Part shown: one piece after another, positions 56,811-64,000 of the stretch | Layout of the letters: every line of letters starts with the position of its first letter | Position numbering within the stretch: the stretch's first letter is position 1 | NCBI RefSeq assembly: GCF_027580225.2 | Contig: NC_073354.2 | Span: forward strand, 10,144,001-10,208,000 | Reading direction: 5' to 3' | Source of the DNA: Misgurnus anguillicaudatus | Lineage: Eukaryota; Chordata; Actinopteri; Cypriniformes; Cobitidae | Length of the DNA: 64,000 nt | Translations under genes and position numbers: made by a program | The notes under the pieces: model-generated | What the model saw: only the letters and a program-made list of their open reading frames with translations | Databases searched by the model: none | What the model was told of the DNA's origin: nothing

Positions 56811-58582
56811 ATAAGTTAAACAGTGTTGTATAGAGTGTTGCATGACTCGTACTTGCTGCGCCCGCCGTTCGTAAATCCTCCTCCTTCATTTTTTCGTACA
56901 TTATCAGAAAGATTCGGTAAAGCTAATCTTTCTTTCATAAATCCGATTAAACTAAAGTCTCTTCGGAGATATAAAGGATGTAATACTACTCTATAGGTAC
57001 TCCAGATTAACATCAGAAATGCAGAAACAGGTGTGTTATGTGAGCTTTAAGAACGTTTTGGGAAACACGTATTAACGATTAGGTACAGTTTAAAGTACAA
57101 CTTAAGAACAACGTAGAACTAATAAGGTTTCAAGAAAAACAGCCCAGAGCTTTCTTATGTCCCATAATTAGTCCATAAGGTTATTAAATCTAATAATATA
57201 CTTCTAATTTGTGACCTTACACAAAACCTCCTTACGGTGGAGGAAATCTCTCTCTCCATGCTTTCTGCATCTTTTTCTCCTGCATTCAGGATATTCTTTA
57301 ATTATCTCCCCTGCTGTCTGAGCATTTCATTGACATTATAATTTAAAAACAGTTCCACTTGGATAACATCAGACATGCCCCAGTCAATAGAACCATCATG
57401 AAATCTCCCATTTGGTTCTGCAAAATAAATGAATTGTCACAGAACTGTCAATATTTTCCAAAGGAAAACAAGACTATAAATGCAACTATGAATTTTTAAA
57501 TAAGTTTGCATTTTGAATCTTAGAAAGGACCAAATGAAAAGATGTAAAATGAAGAAAAATGTTAAATGTGCAAAAGAAATTAAAGCAATAAAATAAAAAT
57601 GCTCATAAGGAATAAAAAAGTGAAACATTTTAGATCAAAATTACACTTTTACAAGGCATCCTACGTCTCAGATTTTTGAGCAACATCGGATCAATAAAGT
57701 TTTCCTCTGGGTGTTTTTGACTAAACTGGTGTCAGAGAATGGAATTAAAAGGAGTTGACAAAGAGTCCTACATATAGCTGAACCATTGAAATGACTGAAG
57801 ACATTGAACACAGCATGACATACCTATAGCAAGGGTCTGAACATCAGATGACATGGCACCAGCTGACTGGGTAATATGTGAGCAGTGGATAGGATGACAT
57901 GTGACAAGGACCAACCAGATTACTGTATAAGAGAACTCTTAAATAATAAAAGATGACATGGCATGACTTACATGATGTTAGAGGTGATCAATGCTTCTAT
58001 TGGTTTTATGAACTGCCTTATATTCACTAGCCACTTTTGCTAATTTAAAAGATGGGAAAAATGGTTTGTGTGCCGAGTGCACGGTCTAAAAGGGTTCCTA
58101 TTCTCCTAATGAGTAATAGGTGAGTTTTGGGCGTAAACAAAACACATTTATATGTTGCTAAATGTGTCAATTTACAATGAAGCTATTAGCATAAAATGTT
58201 TATGTACTTGAAATGTACATTAAACTTGACATTGCTAATATGATATTCATTTACCTCAAGACTTCAGCCTGAGCCCAAATGAGACAGCTCAAGCATTTGT
58301 ACTCGCACATGGGCGACCTGCACATTTTTTCTAGTTGTTTTTTCAATTTGAAAGACAAGTAGATTGAAAGTTATGAAACTTAACTTTAGCATCAGTTAAA
58401 AGGATAACAAATAACACTTCATATTAATAATAAAGAGAAAAAAGTTGATGAGACAAAAAATGCCAGTTAGATCCAAAGGGAATATTTTATGTTTGACCAT
58501 CAGACACTGGAGGGCAGAGCAGCTGAACTGAGATCGCGGCAAATTTCAGAAGGACCTCGTCGGTGTATACTACTAAAGCAAA
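56811..58582. other. No gene seen
   Basis: AT-rich sequence; the frames at 56816-57013 and 57437-57628 show no domain. Confidence 0.4.
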
Positions 58583-58713
58583 AAACCCCAAGAAGCAGTG
58601 GGTTACCAGTGCATTTTATAACAGCTAAGGGGCGTTGTTAGGCATGACGCGAAGCGGAACCCCACTTAGCTGTTATAAAATGCACTGTAACCCCACTGCT
58701 TCGCGGGGGTTTA
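58583..58713. repeat. 131-bp palindrome beside a TTATA-type end
   Basis: Arms contain AAGCAGTGGG and CATTTTATAACAGCTAA, and are inverted around a 36-base loop. Sequence differs from the palindrome at 34565, but the position, directly beside a TTATA...AAC end, is the same. Confidence 0.85.
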
Positions 58714-58719
58714 TTGCGT

Positions 58720-59672
58720 TTATAAAACGGTTACTTCATATGCAAAGCAGGGTTTCACAAAATGAAACACAAATAAGTTGTAATTATATTAGTACAAATA
58801 TTGCTCCTCCGCCAAACAAAGTAGTTCCTCAGAATCAAGTGTGGCTGAAACAGAGCGCAGTTCCCAACCAACACAGACGCAGCAAAGACACAATGAAAAT
58901 ATAATTAAAGACTGTAGTGTTTATTTTTATAAATCAACATTCATCTAAAATATACATTAACATTTATATCGTGCAACTGTTGTAGTGATAATCAAATATG
59001 GAAGCATGCTTAACTCTTTCACCGTCAGTGTTTTTTTTTTTTAAGTTGCCCGACCCAGTTTTAGTTTAATGCCTAACAGAAAAACTATCTTCTTTAAATA
59101 ATCATAAAATATCAAATGAAAGAAGAGACCATCCACTTTCCAACAAACAAAAAAAAAAAAAAACGTTTCATCCTACCTTCATTTGTTCTCTTATCAGTTA
59201 TCACCTCTCAAATTTTCAAAAGCGGAGATAATTTCATTTTTGTGAAGAACTTTAGAAAGAGATCAGATTCAGAGCCATAAAATCTCACACGTTACGCTAA
59301 ATCCACCACAACGCTGTTGTGTTGAGTAAATGCGTCAGTGTTTAAGTTGGGTAAGATTGCCATCTAGTGGACAATAGCAGAAATATCCATTTTAGACAAA
59401 AACAACCCAGAGAACGTTTTCTCTTTATTGACAAAATGACTCAACAATATCTATGACATTTATCTGGATATCGCCATAATTGTGCAAATGTAGAAAAATT
59501 AAAAATATGATTAAAGACTGTGGTGTTTATTTTCATAAACCAGTACGCAGCAACAGTGGCGCAGTGATACTTGTGATGCGGTCTGAACCGTGGGTTTACC
59601 GGTGTATTTTATCACGGCTTTGAACGCGTTTCAACCAATCAGAATGAAGAACCAGAACGAGTAATTTTATAA
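58720..59672. mobile_element. Decayed relative of the TTATACAACAG element
   Basis: Left TTATAAAACGGTTAC. The right part CCAATCAGAATGAAGAACCA then AGTAATTTTATAA parallels the right end of copies 1 and 2 (CCAATCAGATT.GAGAACCA...TTGTATAA). The target duplication is unclear. A TTAA-type fragment (59014-59480) lies inside. Confidence 0.5.
59014..59480. mobile_element. TTAA element with CTCTTT ends, truncated copy
   Basis: CTCTTTCACCGTCAGTG after TTAA, then AACGTTTCATCCTACCTTCA and GCGGAGATAAT, matching 41438-42369 in order. The right end is missing. It preserves the empty site for the MITE nested at 41463. Confidence 0.65.
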
Positions 59673-59680
59673 TTCAGAAT

Positions 59681-60374
59681 ATATCATTCTGGGATGCTGT
59701 TTTACAGTGTTTTGATGAAGTTTCCAATAATTCCTAGCTCTTATTCGATTCTTTATTCGTTATTTAGTCCCCTTTCAAAAAAATAATTTAAAATAAATTG
59801 TGTTTCGTAGTGAAACAAAATCGAATAGAATTTCATCTAGAATGTTTCTTTTGTGTTCCATAGAAGCAAAGAAGTAAGGAAAACATGAGGGTGCGAATTT
59901 TTAAATTCTGAGATAACTCTCTTAAATTAACTTATACTGATCATCCTTTACACATCTATTACACAAGAGTTGCTATTCCAGAGCTCTCCACTTTAACCTC
60001 AATTTTACTGTAGACCCTGCTGTACTCCCTGATTACAGGAAGGACACAGCTTGTGCTCAGATAATGGATAAAACAGCAGGTGGGGGCATTCTATGTGAGC
60101 ACTTAGACCCAGGACAGAAACCTTCCCATCTTCAATCTCCATCTGTCAGGCAAGACGAGAGAAAAAATATCACTTTGCCTGAAGAGCACAATGATACCGC
60201 AAGCTTTCCTGGTAGTAGCGAAACCAGCTAACAGTCAAACCTATTTGCTATAACACTATAATACACCATGTCCTGTTTAAGGATGAGAAATGATGCACAG
60301 AGATAACACAAAAATAGTGCTCAAATTACTCTAGACAAGATATGCCTCTATTTTGCATTCCTACTATGTCTATA
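59681..60374. other. No gene seen
   Basis: AT-rich, no element ends or frames of note. Confidence 0.4.
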
Positions 60375-60667
60375 TTAAAGTGACACCATGTTGTTTTTCA
60401 ACCTTCATAATACATTTTCAAGACCCTTGTGATAGTACATCGACTTTAAATAGATTGAATGACATGTCTACCATAGCCTGACGGGGTCTGTATCACTTTT
60501 ACTCGTATTTTAAAACTTAGGGTTTCTGGTAGTAACCAGAGCACAAAAAAACTACAAAATTCGACTGCTTTACGGCATACGTCACTTCCTCCACGCAATT
60601 TATTTTTAACGTGAATTTTGCTGGAGGCTACTTAAGGAATGTAGAGAGCAGCTTCTATTATGTGACT

Positions 60668-60730
60668 CTGTGGCACAGTCTTTAGTGTCACGGACCTATT
60701 ACACGGGCGACCCAGGTTCGATTCCCCTTT
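60668..60730 (+). mobile_element. tRNA-like SINE head
   Basis: TGTGGCACAGTCTTTAGTGT resembles a pol III A box and D arm. GGTTCGATTCC is a perfect B box in the right place. The anticodon arm does not fold cleanly, and no 3' acceptor strand pairs with the 5' side. This is a tRNA-derived retroposon head rather than a working tRNA gene. Confidence 0.45.
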
Positions 60731-61202
60731 AAGGCAATTTTTTATATAAACTCTTGATTCATACATAAATGCGATGTTCTTTATAAATGACGGTGATTAT
60801 CTTGCATATAGTTCCCTGTATTCAGATGCGGTGTTCACGTATTTACCTTTCTTTTACTGTGTCTATGGTATTTACATTACAATCCAGGATGCTATAGCAG
60901 TCAAACATGCTCAAACTCACACAGTGTAAAACCAAACCCTATTCATTCACCAATCAGATCCGAGCGTTTCTCTCTTCTCTCTTCCTCATTTGCTGCGTTC
61001 CGCTGTCACTCGCGTGACGTATTACAAAGCGGCAGCCTTTAGGTCTGCTTGGACCACATCGGTTTACTTGGATTTGGAGCGACAATTTTCACACAAAAGA
61101 GAGGAAAAACGAGCGCCATTGCGGAAAATCCTGGTGGCGAGGGAGAGAGAGACGATGCAACAATATTTGTTTGGAAAAAGGCAAGGAAATGCTTCTGGTC
61201 GT

Positions 61203-61447
61203 TTCTCAATTGGAAGGCTGCAGCCTCCGGAGGTCAAATATGCAGGCTGCATACGTCATCAAGCCTGGTTTATTAAGGTAAACTGAGCATTACATTCGCA
61301 AGTCATAAGCATACTGCAACAATTTACGATTAACTAAGTATAATAGTCAACTTTGTAATTGTTAATATTGTGAAATAAGACAGTCTTGATGATGTATACA
61401 GCTTAGAAATATGACATCCGGAGGCTGCAACCTTCAGATTGAGAAAT
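61203..61447. mobile_element. Small MITE with TTTCTCAAT ends
   Basis: TTTCTCAATTGGAAGGCTGC on the left is the inverted form of GCAACCTTCAGATTGAGAAA on the right, both next to CCTCCGGA. Flanking duplication not clear. Confidence 0.7.
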
Positions 61448-61941
61448 GGCTTCTGCCACGACGAGTTCCTCATCAGAAAGTTTTAACATGACTGCGTTTC
61501 TCCCTGTTGTCTCAAAATGTTGATCCTTTAGCGTTTTAAATGTTTAGTTTTTAGTTTAGTTTTAAGGTTGGCCAGTTCCTTTCCTTTGCGACAGTGCTGC
61601 GGCGCTTGTGGCCTCTAGGGGCGCTAGGAGTGAAAAATACATGTCTAGCACCCCCTAGTGGCCAAAAAGTTCCATGGTGTGCCTTTAAAATACATGGCAA
61701 TACTTTATCATAGCATGAATTTAGAATGTTCCAAAATGCATTCTGTGTTCTTTACGAAGAAGGTAATGGTCAATATCAAAAATTAGGTTAGGAAACTACA
61801 AAATATTGCAAGGCCATTTTCACATTTCTACATATTATAGTCCGTCAAGTGCATCTATCTTAAATTTGAATGCTTTTCAAAATCTGAAACTTTAGTAAAC
61901 AATGAGATTACTGTAAGATACTTTTAAAGTAAATACTTATT

Positions 61942-62183
61942 GGGTCAGTTTCCCATACAGGGTTTAGATTAATCCAAGACTAGTCCTTAGTTAAATTAGG
62001 ACATTTAAGTCGTTTTTAAAACTTACTTTACACAAAACAATACAGGTGTGCATCTTGAGTCAAAACAATGACACTGTTATACTGTAGGCTATCTTAAGAT
62101 ATGTCAGTGCAAGATATTTTTAAATTAAGGCAGCTCAAACAAGCATTTTAGTCTAGGACGAGGATAAGCCCTGTCAGGGAAGT
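61942..62183. mobile_element. MITE related to 54383-54620
   Basis: Left GGGTCAGTTTCCCATACAGG, right CCCTGTCAGGGAAGTGACTT. Shares GACTAGTCC/TTAGTCTAGGAC and AAGATATGTCAGTGCAAG with the other copies. Confidence 0.6.
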
Positions 62184-62477
62184 GACTTCTAGTATTTAGG
62201 TGTAAACATGTTACAAGGTTGCCATTGTCTTTTCCTGGCAATGTAGCGGTGCATCTGATGTAAACAATTGCTTAAATTTAGTGCTGGGCAAAGATTAATC
62301 ATGATTAATCGTATACAGAATAAAAGTGCATTTTTGCCTAATATGTGTCTGTACCGTGTGTAATTATGATGTATATTTAAACACACACACACACATACAT
62401 ATATTCATTTCAGAAATGTTTTATTATTGTTCATATATAATAAAGAATACATAAAAATATAAATTATATATATATAA

Positions 62478-63696
62478 TTATGCAACAGTTCTTCCTGGTT
62501 CTCGAATCTGATTGGCTAAGAGGCGTGCAATATTCTACTGATAACGGCACAGTAACCGCTTCACCTTTCGTATCATTCCGCCACCTAGTGAATGGAGGTC
62601 CTCTAAACAGGCTCATCTCTGAATGGCAAAACTGCAGACACACAACCGCGCTGTTTTGAATCACTCTCCATGTGTCTCATTAGTTCACTAGCTCATAAAT
62701 CAGTCTGTGAATCCCCAATCGGAAGTTATTATTCCGTCAAAGATCAGCGCTCTTGGATGTTACGTTAAAGTTAATGGGAGTAATATCTTGTCACATCGTG
62801 TGGACGATTAACACTTGGAAAGAGGAATGTAAACACTCATTTTTTTCTAGAGCTATATCTCTTATCAGAATGCGAAAACACCATGGAACTGCAGGTAAGC
62901 ACCGCAGCTTTTAAATGTGGACATTGATCATTTATTTAATCGCGACGTGACTATTAAAACATGTTATGAGATATCGCCACTGGTATATTTATAAGCAGCA
63001 TGCAAAAACATCTCTCTGACACTTATAAAAAAAACAGTTTTATATAGTACTGACAAGAACGAAGTCTAATAATAACCGAGTGCTCGTATCGCGTTAAGAT
63101 GAAATGGTAAACCAATAGTAACATTATAAAAGTATAGTTTTATTAACTTTTACCTCGCGCCAAAACAATAACAACACAAAAGACACTAAATATGAATAAG
63201 AAAACAAGTAATAGTTTCATCATGACACCAAATACTGCTGATTTGATCTATTTTTTGACCATCAGGCCAACATGAGAGCCAGGGAATCCCTGTCAGAGAT
63301 GTAGCCCAGAGAGGGCGATGGTCAGCGGGGCGAGTGAACACTGACGTCCGCTCATTCTTTGGTTCTCATACGTACCGAATCTCACTAAGCAAACGTTCAA
63401 ACAGGCGCTATCTTTACTAATCGACTGTAGATTTAAATATAATACATATATATTCTCGACTGAACAAATCTTAAAACTACACTTTGTGACCAAGAAATTG
63501 TAATATTTAAAAACGGCGAATCCGTTCATTGAGTTAATATGAGATTCAAAGCAGCCGAAAGTGTTACCTGTCATTCCGGCCGCCCTCAAATCCGTGGCGG
63601 AAGAAGTAGTTCTCAAACAAAGAGGCTTTTAAAATTACTCCGTTGTTGTTTTCTAGTTTTCGTTTTTCAAACGTGTGCCGTCGAACTGTTGTATAA
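62478..63696. mobile_element. Unclassified element with TTATACAACAG ends, copy 2
   Basis: Reverse-complement copy of 34689-35896. Here TTATGCAACAGTTCTTCCTG is the end with CCAATCAGA nearby, and CGTCGAACTGTTGTATAA is the other end. The palindrome (63698-63848) again lies at the CGACGG end. The 107-codon minus-strand frame has no recognisable domain. Confidence 0.78.
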
Positions 63697-63697
63697 A

Positions 63698-63848
63698 AGC
63701 AATATCGCTCTCGGAGTCGTGTGATATAGCTCTATATCATCACGGTTGTGATTGCCTCTGGCACTCAGCCTACGGCCTCGTGCCTCTGGCCTAATCACAG
63801 CCGTGATGATATAGAGCTATATCACACTCCTACTCGAGCGATATTGCT
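63698..63848. repeat. 151-bp palindrome
   Basis: AGCAATATCGCT...ATATAGCTCTATATCATCAC on the left arm pairs with the right arm. The loop contains CTCTGGC repeats. Arms match the palindrome at 34565-34687 closely. Confidence 0.92.
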
Positions 63849-64000
63849 TATATATATATATATATAAGCAATATCGCTCGAGTAGGAGTGTGATATAGCT
63901 CTATATACACACACACATGTAAATGTTTCTTAAATACATACATGACTGTGTGTGTGTGTATTTATATATACATAATAATTACACACAGTGCACACTTATA
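63849..64000. repeat. (TA)n, a half palindrome, and (CA)n-like simple sequence
   Basis: A TA run (63849-63867) is followed by a half copy of the palindrome (AGCAATATCGCTCGAGTAGG, 63868-63905). ACACACAC and GTGTGTGTGT stretches then run to the window edge. A further CA run lies at 62380-62395. Confidence 0.85.

Larger units (their letters stand above)
60379..61684. mobile_element. TTAA-flanked element, 1.3 kb
   Basis: Left AGTGACACCATG after TTAA (60375-60378); right, reverse-complemented, AGGCACACCATG before TTAA (61685-61688). The terminal match is short (10 of 12). The TGGCCTCTAGGGGCGCTAGG block at the right end is a known fish repeat motif. It contains a SINE-like tRNA head and a small inverted repeat. 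Confidence 0.55.

Noticed and set aside
60668..60730. Functional tRNA gene
   Set aside because: A- and B-box-like motifs are present, but the anticodon arm and acceptor stem do not pair; a SINE head explains it better.
63293..63616. 107-codon minus-strand frame with a homologous 66-codon frame at 34891-35091
   Set aside because: Kept in both copies only because the whole element is similar; no domain, and the upstream parts of the two frames do not agree.

Overview
The window looks like vertebrate, teleost-fish chromosomal DNA, most likely from a cyprinid or close relative. It is AT-rich with no compact gene arrangement. It is dominated by element families I know mainly from fish genomes: hAT (Buster type and short MITEs), Harbinger with its Myb-like partner, TTAA-flanked piggyBac-like MITEs, DIRS, Tc1, LINE 3' ends, tRNA-derived SINE heads and solo LTRs. 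I found no convincing host gene, no rRNA, no functional tRNA and no CRISPR. Essentially all coding signal belongs to mobile elements. The species assignment is inference; the element boundaries below come mostly from terminal repeats and target-site duplications (TSDs) read directly.

Layout. 0-5.5 kb: unique-looking AT-rich DNA with a foldback fragment, a 32-bp tandem array, a duplicated segment and a THAP-like exon remnant. 5.56-13.15 kb: one small TTAA-flanked MITE split by three insertions: a 5.2-kb piggyBac-like element, a Harbinger-like MITE and a 1.5-kb block with a tandem array. Inside the 5.2-kb element sits a complete hAT-Buster transposon with a 634-codon transposase, the only long intact ORF here. 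13.3-20 kb: further MITEs, a LINE 3' end split by a foldback hAT MITE, and a DIRS recombinase relic. 20.1-30.2 kb: two related TG...CA elements of 2.6 and 2.3 kb in opposite orientation. The second is inserted in a hAT MITE; a 467-bp solo LTR lies between them. 30-45 kb: SINE heads, a MADF-like fragment, two larger deleted hAT elements, a long-inverted-repeat element and many TTAA MITEs.

45.3-55.8 kb is the most unusual part. A decayed Harbinger element (Myb-like gene on +, transposase on -) is interrupted inside its transposase by a 7.9-kb element with ends CCCAGACAGC and a 3-bp AGT TSD; removing it restores an open frame across the junction. The inserted element carries a series of short exons, mostly of length divisible by three and all in phase 1, some apparently tandem duplicates of each other. 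I do not recognise the product. That element has in turn been invaded by several foldback and hAT MITEs.

55.7-64 kb: a THAP-like start, more TTAA elements, a tRNA-like SINE head, and two members of a family with TTATA-type ends that lies directly next to a 120-150 bp palindrome (a third copy is at 34.6 kb). Only the Buster transposase is plausibly functional, and even it has lost one expected zinc ligand.
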